A DNA stretch of 40,782 nt from Verrucomicrobiota bacterium. GTDB taxonomy: Bacteria; Verrucomicrobiota; Verrucomicrobiia; Limisphaerales; JAHDYP01. Shown piece after piece: positions 8,531 to 16,939 of this stretch. The notes beneath the pieces are model-generated. The model was not told the origin of the DNA. It saw only the letters and a list, made by a program, of their open reading frames with translations, and searched no databases. Where the stretch lies: NCBI GenBank assembly GCA_023383055.1, contig JAHDYP010000048.1:1-40782 (forward strand), read 5' to 3'. Each line of letters begins with the position of its first letter. Position 1 is the first letter of the stretch. Position numbers and translations under genes: made by a program.

Positions 8531-9208
8531 TCAAAACTCACCAGCCATGATGCCATTTGCGTACGGATAGGGCTGGCCATACCGGCAGCCGGCCAGGGCC
8601 GACCAATCGCAGGGCACCCAAGTGCGTCTGGATATTCGCCGCAGAAACCACTGCTTCCCTGCGCCAAGACTCCCATCCGAGATCATTTCGTCCAACTCCG
8701 GATTGTAGCCGATCGGGACGGTGATCATCAGTTTCCCGTCACCTGCCAGCAAAGTCCGGCAAGAGGCGAGTGCCTGAAGGATCTTCTTGCGGCTGCCATC
8801 GCCCACGGCGTCGTCATACCCAATGTGTTCGAAAGTTGAAATGGAAAGAATCAGCCGATACTTGCGGTCGGATCTGAACTCGAGAATGTCTTTGTTGACC
8901 ACTCCCGGGCCCGGTTCGTACTTGTCAACCACGGTGTGGGAAACCGGGAAGTAATGGCTGAGAACGTTGCCGACTTCGAGAATCTCCTTGGGCTCAAATT
9001 GTCCGAGGAAATGGCGGGCGATAGCGACCTCCACGCAGCGTTCGTTCGCCCAAGTGCAATTGTATCGATGGTAGAAATACGGTAAAACCGCATCCGAAAA
9101 CCGGAAGCCACCTGCGGGTAGTCGAGGGAGAATCCAAGGAGCCAAGAGCGTTCTCACGGGTTTTCGGAAGATCTCTTTGAGCCCAAACCGACGAATGAAC
9201 CAGACCAC
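8531..9208 (-). CDS. SAM-dependent methyltransferase-like protein (start uncertain)
   Basis: The convincing part is a class-I methyltransferase-like core: 'EILEVGNVLSHYFP' (motif I-like, though with Asn where Gly-rich loops are usual), 'TVVDKYEPG' (acidic end of strand 2), 'LILSISTFEHIGYDD' and 'TLLAGDGKLMITVPIG'. The frame stays open to 9541, but the extra N-terminal 111 residues look like non-coding translation. GTG at 9208 (VVWFIRRFGLKEIF) is a plausible start and gives 225 residues; no good ribosome-binding site is visible for it. It lies upstream of two glycosyltransferase genes on the same strand, so it may methylate a sugar of the same glycan. The local sequence looks somewhat less GC-rich than its neighbours, which may mean acquisition. 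Confidence 0.6.
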   Translation of the reverse strand: MVWFIRRFGLKEIFRKPVRTLLAPWILPRLPAGGFRFSDAVLPYFYHRYNCTWANERCVEVAIARHFLGQFEPKEILEVGNVLSHYFPVSHTVVDKYEPGPGVVNKDILEFRSDRKYRLILSISTFEHIGYDDAVGDGSRKKILQALASCRTLLAGDGKLMITVPIGYNPELDEMISDGSLGAGKQWFLRRISRRTWVPCDWSALAGCRYGQPYPYANGIMAGEF

Positions 9209-9630
9209 TTTGCCCAGTCCCGTGCTGTAAAGATGTCGGTTTGATTCCACTGCTGCTACGGCGAGACCATACCACCACTCGTCGGCTTGGCCGATACTAT
9301 GACAGATGCCATCTCTGTATCCACACAAAGATGGATCAGAAAGGCGCCCTGCGGCGCAATCCTGGCTGCTGTGCACAACGCCGGCGGTGCGCCTTAATTG
9401 GCCCTCAGCCAGATGTCGGATGGGGGGGCTTTGGATGCGGCTCTGGCGCGCTGCCTCCAGGAGCGGATGCGACGATGACCGTGGCTCGCAGGGGAGCCAG
9501 TCATGCGACTTCGGTTCCGGCTGTGCCGGCCCGGGAAACACGCGGGTTACGAGCTAGGAGCCGCGCGCTGGGAACTTGACACTCACGCTCAACCAGATGA
9601 TAGTTCGCCCAGAAACAACCAAGTTGGCTT
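9209..9630. other. Intergenic stretch with no convincing gene
   Basis: Short frames are open on both strands, and the minus-strand methyltransferase frame extends to 9541. None of the translations shows a recognisable domain, and the composition resembles out-of-frame sequence. The stretch probably holds divergent promoters for the methyltransferase/glycosyltransferase cluster and for the giant LamG protein gene. I could not identify a confident promoter. Confidence 0.4.
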
Positions 9631-12600
9631 ATGAACCCCACGTCGCAGTACTGTGCCTTTCGTAACCTCTTTTGCATAGCAGTCCTTTGGGCCGTCACTC
9701 ACTCCCAGGTTTCTCAAGCCGCTGCAGCCGGCTCCCGGGCTGATCTCTGGGACGTCAGTCAAGGCGCGACCATTACGGCGACAAGCGGCATCTGGTTTGG
9801 CTTTGACGCTGCCGACATGTTTGGCGGAGAAAACAGCTTTATGTCGCCGGGGCAGACGGTGTTCGAGGATGGCCAGCCTACAGGTTATGTTCACTATGCT
9901 GAGTGGCGGACTCCAACCGTGGTCAACATCGGGCAGATAGACCTGTATGCGGCCGGCGACGGCCCGGAGTACCTGAACCAGCGCGAATTTGAGCGGCTCG
10001 TCCTCAAAGCCAAGTCACCCGGATCGGAAACCTACGACCTGGTGATTCTCGATCTGACGCCAGGTCATCCGTATGCCCTGCTCGACCCCACGAACGGCCT
10101 GCTGTTGCAGGCGAACGTTGAGCCATTCGCCGCTCAGGAATTTCGCGCTGAGATTACTCAGTTCGATGCGGGCAGGGGCTACGATGGTCCGCGGATCATT
10201 GAAATTGACGCGTTCGAACCCGCGTTCATCGCCCCTTCGGGAGACGATTTGTGGGACATTACGCAAGGCATCCTGGTCGTTCAGAACAGTGCGATAAGAC
10301 CAGGCTTTGATGTTGTCGACATGTTCGGCGGGAATGCTTCATTGTTCGAGCCTGAACACACCGTCTTCGCTGACGATCAGCCGCCGGAGTTCATTCACTA
10401 TGTTGAATGGCAGACCGCGACAGCCGTTCAGGTCGGACTGATCAATGTCTTTGCAGCCGGGGACGGTGAAGTCTACCTGAACCAGCGAGAATTCAGCCGC
10501 CTGGTAATCAAAGCGAAATCACCGAACGCTGTGGATTATGACCTGGTCTTGGTCGACTACACCCCCTCGCACCCCTACACCTTCATCCAGAACACAAACG
10601 CCCTTCTCCTGAGCACCGTCATTCCGCCAGTTTACGCGCGGGATTTTAGAATTGAACTCACGCAATACAATGCTGGCCGAGGCTACGACGGCCCTCGCAT
10701 TCTTGAATTGGATGCTTTCCCACCGGGCTGCTCGCCCGCTCCGGCCGGTCAGGTGGGGTGGTGGCCGGGTAATGGTGATGGAGCGGATGTGGTTGGTGGC
10801 CACGATGGGACATTGGAGAACGGTCTGGGATTTGCCCCGGGCCTGGTGGGGCAGGCGATGGTATTCGATGGCGTGGACGACCATGTGCGGATCCCCTTTT
10901 CGGAATCGCTGATATCGGAAACATTCAGTATGGAGGCTTGGATAAAGCCGCTTGGTCCGGTCATGGATCCGCAGTGGAATCAGGACTTTGTTTTCGGACA
11001 GGCGCTGGGCAGCCCTTGGTTGGTGGTACGGCCCGGAGCCGGCGGCGTGCGCCCGGTATTTGGGTTCTTCGTGCATCCGTTTTTGTATCCCGAAGTGGAG
11101 TCGAGCGTGGAACTGCCATTGGACGAGTTTAGCCACGTGGCGTGCACGTGGGACGGCATCGGCCTGCGCATCTATGTCAACGGCGTCCTTGCCGGAGAGA
11201 GTTTCCCCAACGAAGCGCCGGTGCCTGCGACCTGCGACTTCTATGTTGGGGGTCATCGGGGAAGCTGCGCGGGCTACGATTTCGAAGGTGGCTATTTTCA
11301 TGGATCGGTCGATGAGCTAAGTCTTTACGACCGCGCGCTGTCGGCGGCCGAGATCGCGGCGATCCACGCGGCTGGAAGCCAGGGCAAGTGCCCGCCCTCG
11401 AATTGCGTGGATGCGCCCAGCGGGATTGTGGGTTGGTGGCCGGGTAATGGTGATGGAGCGGATGTGGTTGGTGGCCACGATGGGACATTGGAGAACGGTC
11501 TGGGATTTGCCCCGGGCCTGGTGGGGCAGGCGTTCGCTTTTAGCGCCCCGGGCCAGCACCTGTTGGTGCCGGCTTCGCCCGATTTTGTCACCGGCAGTTT
11601 CACGTTGGAAACCTGGATTAACCCGGACGCCGCGCGGTTGGGCGAACAACAGCCGATCTTCGAGTTCGCGGACGAATCGGGTCCGGCGGGGGTGCATCTT
11701 TGGCTCTCGGTATCGGCGGGTGGCGGGTTTGAATCGCCGGGCGCGCTGTTTGCCAATATCCGGTCGCTCACGACTCAGGATCATCTATTGGGTACGGGGC
11801 CGGATCTGGTGGCGGGCGGCGCCTGGAATCACGTGGCGCTGACTTATGACTCGGGGTCAGGCCAGGGCGGTCTTTATCTGAATGGCGAACTCGTGGCGGA
11901 GGCCAACCTGGGCAGTATCGCGCCAAACACGCGTCAGGCCCTTTACCTGGGTTATCGTCCGCTGGGCAGTGCCGACGCCGGCGGTGGTTACACCTTCGGC
12001 GGTATGATCGACGAGCCGGGTTTCTACCGCCGCGCGCTGTCGGCGGCCGAGATCGCGGCGATCCACGCCGCGGGCAGCGCTGGCAAGTGCCCGCCGTCGC
12101 CCGAGAATTGCGCGCCCCCGGCGGAGGGGCTCCTTGGCTGGTGGCCGGGCGAAGGCTCCGGCTGGGACGAATTGGGCCGGCATGAGGGCGAGGTCACCGG
12201 CGCCGCTTATGCCGAGGGCGTGGTGGGTCAGGGGTTCCTGTTTGACGGCGAAGCAGCCCGGGTGCGCATTCCCTTCGAGCAGGGGCTCGGATCGACGGCC
12301 TTCACGGTCGAGGCCTGGGTCCAGCCGCTCGGGCAAGTGGTCGATCCGCTTTGGGGCCAGGACGTGATCTTCGGTCAGGCCCTGGGCAGTCCGACCCTGC
12401 TCGTGCGTCCGGGGACGGACGGGTTGACGCCGGTATTCGGTTTCACGGTGAATCCGTTCCTCACGCCCGAGGTGATTTCGAGCGTGGAACTGCCGATCGG
12501 CGCGTTCAACCATGTGGCGGGGAGTTGGGACGGGACGGCGCTCCGCATTTACGTCAACGGTGTGCTGACGGGCGAGACCGTTCCCGGTCAGGTGCCGGCG

Positions 12601-14616
12601 CTGTCCACCTGCGATTATTTCATCGGCGGGCAGTTGGGCAACTGCGCCGGTTATGGGTTCGACGGCGGTTTCTTCCAGGGCATGGTGGATGAACTGAGCC
12701 TTTATGGCCGGGCGCTGTCCGCATTCGAGATCGAGCGGATCCATGCGGCGGGCGGCCACGGCAAGTGCGCGTTGCCGGGCTATGCGTTGACGGTTGAAAC
12801 CTCGCCGGGTGGCAGTGTGCTGCGCGATCCCGAGGCGGCCGAGTATCGGCCGGGGCAGATCGTGACGCTCACGGCGGTGGCCGAAGCCGGATTCGCTTTT
12901 GCCTATTGGGAGGGGGCGGTCACGGGGACGGATCCGGAAGTGACGGTGTTGATCGAGGAACCGAAGCAAGTCACGGCGGTGTTTATGGACGTTGCGCCGC
13001 CGCAGATCACGATCGAGAGCCCCGTTCCGGGGGTGACGGAGCTGCAGTCTTTCGTCTTGACCGGCCAGGTGACGGACAACCTGGGTCTGGGTCCAGTTCG
13101 CTGGGAATACAACGGTCAGCCCCTCGGGACGCTGCCACTGACCGAAGGCCGGTTCCTGGTCGAAGCCCTGGACCTGGTGCTCGGCGAGAACCATATCCGG
13201 ATCTACGCCCTCGATGTCGCGGGCAATGAAGGCATGGCCGAGGTGGTGGTCGAGTGGGTCCCGGCCCGGCTCCTTTCCGTGGTCGATACCGAACCGCGCC
13301 AGGAAGGTCAGCGCCTTCAAGTCCCCCTTCAACTGACCAGCGGCGGCGACGTGGGCGGAGCCAGTTTTCTTCTGCGTTACAACCCCGATTATTTGAAGCA
13401 GCCGTTCCTGCGGTGGATGCCATCGGTCAACTCGGCCCTCAACCAGGTCAATACCGATATCCCCGGCGAGGTGCGGGCGACATTCGCCCTGCCCGCCTTG
13501 GCGGTGCCGGCCGGCACCGAGACCCTGGCGGTGGTGACGTTCCGGGCACGGAGCGTGCCGAGCAGCCTGGACTCGACGCTGACGCTCAGCTTGCTGGACA
13601 TTTCGAAACCCACCGGCGACCCGATCACCGAGAGCAGTGCGACGCGGAATGGAACGGCCACGATCCTGGTGCGCCGGATGATGGGCGATAACAACGCCAA
13701 CCAGCGTCTGGATGTGGGCGACGCCACGATCGTGCAACGGCTGCTCACTGGCCTCGAACCGGTCCGGCCGTGGGATACCACCGGCAACGACGTCAACCAG
13801 AATACCCAACTCGACTCCGGCGATGTCATTCGGGTCCTCCGGGCCGCCGTCGGGCTGGATCCGCAGCCGACCCCGCAGTCCGCCGGGAGCGGGGGCACCG
13901 TCAGTCTGCTGAGCCGGCACAACCTCCAGCCAATGAGCGAGTCTTTCGCCGGCACGCTCCAGCTCGAGGCCGACCAACTCCGCGCCGCGCCCGGGGAGTT
14001 GGTGACCGTTCGCGTCCTGCTGGACGACGTTCCGACGTCCCTGTCGGCGGTTGCCCTGCGGCTGGATTATCCGGTCGAAGCCTTGCGGCTGCTGAATGCC
14101 CAGTCGCATCGGGTGGGCGCGCTGGTGCCGGCAACGGCGGTGGCGGTCTGGAACGTGGCTCCGGCCCAGAACGATTACGCCCTGCAATCGGGGACAGTCT
14201 CGCTCGCGCTGAGCAGCGCCCTGGCCTGGCCCTCCGCCGAAGGCGTGCTGGCCGAGTTCAGCTTCCAGGTGCAGGACGGCCAGTCCGGCCGACATCAGTG
14301 GCCCATCCGTGTCAGCCAGGCCGAACTCTCCGCCGATGGTTACGACATGACCTCCATCCCGGACGCGACGCTTTACTACGTGGGCCGCGATCCGCTCGAA
14401 CCTCAGCTTGTGCCCGCGGCGGGCGGCCTGACCGCGGAAGGCTTCGCTTTCTCATTCCTGGGCGAGACCGGATTGGAGTACACGGTCGAGGTGTCGACCG
14501 ATCTCGTGGAGTGGTTGCCGCTGGCCAGCCGAGCGGGTGCCGATGAAACCATCACCGTCGTCGACCCGGCCGCGCTCGGCGGCGAACACCGGTTCTACCG
14601 CGTGCGCTTCGAGTAA
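9631..14616 (+). CDS. Giant exported modular protein: duplicated N-domain, three LamG domains, cohesin-like and dockerin-like modules
   Basis: The product has 1661 residues and a signal peptide (hydrophobic 'LFCIAVLWAV', cleavage near residue 32). Modules in order: two copies of an unnamed domain of about 160 residues (38-196 and 206-363, each starting 'DLWD'); three LamG/concanavalin-like lectin domains (about 372-585, 598-815, 833-1045), each starting 'GWWPG' and ending 'RALSAxEI..IHAAG..GKC'; a 'YALTVETSPGGSV' bacterial repeat (1049-1120); an Ig-like segment (1120-1210); a cohesin-like domain (1212-1350); a dockerin-like pair of Ca-binding loops ('GDNNANQRLDVGDATIVQRL' and 'NDVNQNTQLDSGDVIRVL', about 1350-1410); a second cohesin-like domain (1433-1587); and a C-terminal 'YTVEVSTDLVEWLPL...FYRVRF' domain. 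It is probably a cell-surface or secreted glycan-binding or adhesive protein. No catalytic domain is seen. Confidence 0.88.
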   Translation: MNPTSQYCAFRNLFCIAVLWAVTHSQVSQAAAAGSRADLWDVSQGATITATSGIWFGFDAADMFGGENSFMSPGQTVFEDGQPTGYVHYAEWRTPTVVNIGQIDLYAAGDGPEYLNQREFERLVLKAKSPGSETYDLVILDLTPGHPYALLDPTNGLLLQANVEPFAAQEFRAEITQFDAGRGYDGPRIIEIDAFEPAFIAPSGDDLWDITQGILVVQNSAIRPGFDVVDMFGGNASLFEPEHTVFADDQPPEFIHYVEWQTATAVQVGLINVFAAGDGEVYLNQREFSRLVIKAKSPNAVDYDLVLVDYTPSHPYTFIQNTNALLLSTVIPPVYARDFRIELTQYNAGRGYDGPRILELDAFPPGCSPAPAGQVGWWPGNGDGADVVGGHDGTLENGLGFAPGLVGQAMVFDGVDDHVRIPFSESLISETFSMEAWIKPLGPVMDPQWNQDFVFGQALGSPWLVVRPGAGGVRPVFGFFVHPFLYPEVESSVELPLDEFSHVACTWDGIGLRIYVNGVLAGESFPNEAPVPATCDFYVGGHRGSCAGYDFEGGYFHGSVDELSLYDRALSAAEIAAIHAAGSQGKCPPSNCVDAPSGIVGWWPGNGDGADVVGGHDGTLENGLGFAPGLVGQAFAFSAPGQHLLVPASPDFVTGSFTLETWINPDAARLGEQQPIFEFADESGPAGVHLWLSVSAGGGFESPGALFANIRSLTTQDHLLGTGPDLVAGGAWNHVALTYDSGSGQGGLYLNGELVAEANLGSIAPNTRQALYLGYRPLGSADAGGGYTFGGMIDEPGFYRRALSAAEIAAIHAAGSAGKCPPSPENCAPPAEGLLGWWPGEGSGWDELGRHEGEVTGAAYAEGVVGQGFLFDGEAARVRIPFEQGLGSTAFTVEAWVQPLGQVVDPLWGQDVIFGQALGSPTLLVRPGTDGLTPVFGFTVNPFLTPEVISSVELPIGAFNHVAGSWDGTALRIYVNGVLTGETVPGQVPALSTCDYFIGGQLGNCAGYGFDGGFFQGMVDELSLYGRALSAFEIERIHAAGGHGKCALPGYALTVETSPGGSVLRDPEAAEYRPGQIVTLTAVAEAGFAFAYWEGAVTGTDPEVTVLIEEPKQVTAVFMDVAPPQITIESPVPGVTELQSFVLTGQVTDNLGLGPVRWEYNGQPLGTLPLTEGRFLVEALDLVLGENHIRIYALDVAGNEGMAEVVVEWVPARLLSVVDTEPRQEGQRLQVPLQLTSGGDVGGASFLLRYNPDYLKQPFLRWMPSVNSALNQVNTDIPGEVRATFALPALAVPAGTETLAVVTFRARSVPSSLDSTLTLSLLDISKPTGDPITESSATRNGTATILVRRMMGDNNANQRLDVGDATIVQRLLTGLEPVRPWDTTGNDVNQNTQLDSGDVIRVLRAAVGLDPQPTPQSAGSGGTVSLLSRHNLQPMSESFAGTLQLEADQLRAAPGELVTVRVLLDDVPTSLSAVALRLDYPVEALRLLNAQSHRVGALVPATAVAVWNVAPAQNDYALQSGTVSLALSSALAWPSAEGVLAEFSFQVQDGQSGRHQWPIRVSQAELSADGYDMTSIPDATLYYVGRDPLEPQLVPAAGGLTAEGFAFSFLGETGLEYTVEVSTDLVEWLPLASRAGADETITVVDPAALGGEHRFYRVRFE
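9742..10218 (+). repeat. N-terminal domain copy 1 of an internal protein duplication
   Basis: This encodes residues 38-196 of the giant protein, from 'DLWDVSQGATI' to 'IIEIDAF'. It aligns with the copy at 10246-10719 and shares 'GFDxxDMFGG', 'YLNQREFxRLVxKAKSP' and 'GRGYDGPRI'. By eye about half the residues are identical. The pattern of short beta strands resembles a galactose-binding jelly-roll (discoidin-like) fold, but that is inference. Confidence 0.8.
10246..10719 (+). repeat. N-terminal domain copy 2 of an internal protein duplication
   Basis: This encodes residues 206-363 of the giant protein ('DLWDITQGILV' to 'ILELDAF'), the partner of the copy at 9742-10218. The DNA is diverged, so the duplication is old compared with the LamG segment duplication downstream. 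Confidence 0.8.
10753..10857 (+). repeat. 105-bp near-identical direct repeat, copy 1 (start of LamG domain 1)
   Basis: This stretch is repeated at 11428-11532 with a single difference (G versus T at the sixth base). It encodes the 'VGWWPGNGDGADVVGG' opening of a LamG domain. The flanking parts of the two domains differ widely, so the identity is confined to this block. Confidence 0.9.
11428..11532 (+). repeat. 105-bp near-identical direct repeat, copy 2 (start of LamG domain 2)
   Basis: Partner of 10753-10857, 675 bases downstream and in the same reading frame, with one mismatch. A shorter identical block of 38 bases, encoding 'RALSAAEIAAIHA', is also shared by the ends of LamG domains 1 and 2 (about 11332-11369 and 12031-12068). 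Confidence 0.9.
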
Positions 14617-14738
14617 GTGATCGAAGGAACGCCGTTGTTCACTTCCCCCCGTCAGCCTCATGCGTTGGCGAGGGGAACTGGCAGCTTTGCCCGGCGCCGA
14701 CGAACCGGTTCTTGTTGGCAGGGGCGGGATACGCCGCG

Positions 14739-14775
14739 TTGACAGTCTTCCCGACTCGAGGTATTACCCACCAGT
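14739..14775 (+). promoter_or_regulatory. Sigma70-like promoter and candidate operator of the VapBC-type operon
   Basis: TTGACA (14739-14744) and TATTAC (14762-14767) are separated by exactly 17 bases. The start codon at 14776 lies only eight bases after the -10 element, where transcription would be expected to begin, so the message may be leaderless. No Shine-Dalgarno sequence precedes the ATG. The -10 element lies inside the small palindrome GGTATTACC (14760-14768), a plausible operator for the antitoxin. Confidence 0.65.
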
Positions 14776-15036
14776 ATGACTACCACGGTCAGTGTCAAGA
14801 TCCCCGCGCGCATTCTGGAACGTATTCCCAAAGCGGGCCAGGGCCGGAGCGGGTTCATCGTGGAGGCGTTGGAGGAGAAGTTGGAGCGGCAACCCGCCAG
14901 CGAATGGAAATCCACCACGAAGCGCGGCCGGCGGCTGGCCGCCATGCTTGAGAAGGGCAAGAATGAACGGTTGCCGCTCCTGGGCGAAGAGGCGTTGCAG
15001 CGCGAATTGCGTGAGCGTCGAGGAAGAAGCGCTTGA
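14776..15036 (+). CDS. Antitoxin of a VapBC-type pair, ribbon-helix-helix-like
   Basis: An 86-residue basic protein. Its N-terminus 'TTTVSVKIPARILERI' is typical of the beta strand and first helix of MetJ/Arc/CopG-type DNA-binding antitoxins, followed by 'GRSGFIVEALEEKLE' and a charged C-terminal tail that would wrap the toxin. The stop codon overlaps the toxin start (TTGA at 15033-15036), giving translational coupling. The family neutralises the PIN-domain toxin and represses its own operon. The promoter palindrome just upstream fits that. It is assigned from fold-like sequence and context, not from a specific subfamily match. Confidence 0.75.
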   Translation: MTTTVSVKIPARILERIPKAGQGRSGFIVEALEEKLERQPASEWKSTTKRGRRLAAMLEKGKNERLPLLGEEALQRELRERRGRSA

Positions 15037-15446
15037 GGACGTTCCTGGATTCAGGTGTGTTGCTGACTGCCTGGCGAGGTGAAACACTGGCGGCGGCGGC
15101 ACTGTCGATCATGGCGGATGATGCGCGCGAGTTCGTCACCTCGCAGATGGTGCGGCTGGAACTGCTCCCGAAGCCGCGCTTCGAGCGACGCCCGCTGGAG
15201 GTGCAGTTTTACGAAAGCCACTTTGGCGAGGCGACGGCTTGCGAGGCGCTCAGCGTGGAACTGGGGAGTGAAGCCGAGGTGCTGGCCGCGCGCTACGGGC
15301 TTTCAGGGGCGGATGCGCTTCAGATCGCGGCTGCCATCCGTCATGGCGTTCAGGAGTTCTACACTTCCGAGCGGCCATCCAAGCCTTTGTTCCGGGTGAA
15401 AGAGCTTGTGGTGATTTCCCTCCACTCCGTCGTGTTGTCGAAGTAA
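15033..15446 (+). CDS. PIN-domain toxin, VapC-like ribonuclease
   Basis: A 137-residue protein starting at TTG 15033, overlapping the antitoxin stop by four bases. PIN landmarks are 'FLDSGVLLTAW' with Asp6, 'QMVRLELL' with Glu43, and 'SGADALQIAAAI' with Asp94, the expected acidic residues that hold the divalent metal. The usual last acidic position in a 'T-x-D' context reads 'YTSERP' (Glu113), a conservative change. VapC toxins cleave tRNA or rRNA when the antitoxin is lost. The gene ends 20 bases before the convergent ffh stop with no obvious terminator between them. Confidence 0.85.
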   Translation: MRTFLDSGVLLTAWRGETLAAAALSIMADDAREFVTSQMVRLELLPKPRFERRPLEVQFYESHFGEATACEALSVELGSEAEVLAARYGLSGADALQIAAAIRHGVQEFYTSERPSKPLFRVKELVVISLHSVVLSK

Positions 15447-15466
15447 GCGCCGGTCGGTTGCCGGTG

Positions 15467-16810
15467 CTAACGCCCCAGGAAATTCATGCCGGCGCCGCCC
15501 ATTTTGCCCATCATCCGCTGGAATTTGCCCATCTTCTTCATCATCTGCTGCATCTGACCGAACCGGTTCAGCAGGTTGTTCAGCTCGGCCACGGTCACGC
15601 CGCTTCCCTTGGCGATGCGTTTGCGGCGGCTGGCATTGAGGATCTGAGGATTGCGCCGTTCGACCGGTGTCATCCCGCAGATCATGGCTTCCATCCGCCG
15701 GAACTCCTGTTCGCTCTTGCTCATGTCCGTCTGCTTGAGCGCTTCGGCCCCGCCCGGCAACAGGCCGATCAAGCCCTCGAGCGGCCCCAGCTTCTTCATC
15801 TGCCGCAGTTGGCCCAGGAAATCCTCCAGGGTGAACTGCCCCTTGCGCATCTTCTCCTCGAGCCGCTTCGCCTCGTCGAGGTCCACGGCTTCGGCCGCCT
15901 TCTCGACCAGGCTGACCACGTCGCCCATGCCCAGGATCCGCGACGCCATCCGCTCGGGATGGAACGCTTCGAAATCCTCAAGCTTCTCGCCCACGCCCAC
16001 ATACTTGATCGGTTTCCCGGTAACGGACCGCAGGCTGAGCGCGGCGCCACCGCGGGCGTCGCCGTCGAGCTTGGTCAGGATCGCCCCGGTAACTCCCAGC
16101 GCCTGGTCAAAGTGCGTGGCCACATTCACCGCTTCCTGGCCGGTGGCGGCATCGAGCACCAGCAATACTTCCTGCGGCTTGACCAGGTCCCGCAAGCGAA
16201 CCAGCTCCTGGACCAGCGGCTCGTCGATCTGCAGCCGGCCGGCGGTGTCGAAGATCAGCGTGTTGCGCTCGTGGTCCCGCGCGTATGCCAGGGCGTGACG
16301 CGCGATGGCGAGGACGTCCTTTTCCCCGCGCTGGACCAGGACCGGCAGGTCCAGTTTCCGGCCCAGCGTCTCCAGTTGGTCCATTGCGGCGGGGCGATAA
16401 ACATCCGCCGCCACCAGGAGGGGACGGCGCCCCTGTTTCTCCAGCAGGCGCGCCAGCTTGCCGCTTGAGGTGGTCTTGCCCGATCCGTGCAAACCGACCA
16501 TCAATACCGAGGCGGTGGGTCCGGTCAGCGCCAGGCCGGCGTTGGTCGAGCCGAGCAGGTCCACCAGTTCATCATGGATGACCTTGATGATCTGTTGGCC
16601 GGGTTGAATGCTCTGAATGACCTCCTGACCCAGCGACTTCGTCTTGACCCGCTCAATGAAATCGCGGGCCACCTTGAAGTTCACATCGGCCTCAAGCAAC
16701 GCCATCCGCACCTCGCGCAACGCCTCGGCGACGTTCTCCTCCGAAAGCCGGCCCAGCCCGCGCATATTGCGGAACGCCGTCTGAAGCTTGCCACTCAACG
16801 AATCGAACAT
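15467..16810 (-). CDS. ffh: Signal recognition particle GTPase Ffh (SRP54)
   Basis: This 447-residue protein has the full N-G-M architecture. The N helical bundle (1-95) is followed by the GTPase with P-loop 'GLHGSGKTTSSGKLA' (about 105-120), 'DVYRPAAMDQL', 'DTAGR' and 'TKLDGDARGG'. The methionine-rich M domain starts near residue 325 and carries 'GSGVTVAELNNLLNRFGQMQ' and a Met/Gly/Lys-rich tail that binds 4.5S RNA and signal peptides. It delivers ribosomes making membrane and exported proteins to FtsY. Length and motifs are normal. It appears monocistronic here, divergent from the quinone oxidoreductase gene. The rpsP/trmD neighbours common in many bacteria are absent. Confidence 0.97.
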   Translation of the reverse strand: MFDSLSGKLQTAFRNMRGLGRLSEENVAEALREVRMALLEADVNFKVARDFIERVKTKSLGQEVIQSIQPGQQIIKVIHDELVDLLGSTNAGLALTGPTASVLMVGLHGSGKTTSSGKLARLLEKQGRRPLLVAADVYRPAAMDQLETLGRKLDLPVLVQRGEKDVLAIARHALAYARDHERNTLIFDTAGRLQIDEPLVQELVRLRDLVKPQEVLLVLDAATGQEAVNVATHFDQALGVTGAILTKLDGDARGGAALSLRSVTGKPIKYVGVGEKLEDFEAFHPERMASRILGMGDVVSLVEKAAEAVDLDEAKRLEEKMRKGQFTLEDFLGQLRQMKKLGPLEGLIGLLPGGAEALKQTDMSKSEQEFRRMEAMICGMTPVERRNPQILNASRRKRIAKGSGVTVAELNNLLNRFGQMQQMMKKMGKFQRMMGKMGGAGMNFLGR

Positions 16811-16939
16811 GGCTCAGAACCTAAGGGGGCAGGTTCAATCTGCAAGGTCGAATTCCGATGCCGGAGAAGGGATCAACCGTCCTTGCGCCTCCCGTCTGGA
16901 ACAGTAGAGTGGCTGCCCATAACGTACGATTCCGTGAAC

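Noticed and set aside
9209..9541. N-terminal 111 residues of the methyltransferase frame
   Set aside because: They look like non-coding translation with no domain, so the start was moved to GTG 9208. A longer true protein cannot be excluded.
11857..14295. An 812-codon minus-strand frame inside the giant LamG protein gene
   Set aside because: The translation is low in hydrophobic structure and His/Arg/Gln-rich, whereas the plus-strand frame has clear LamG, cohesin and dockerin modules.
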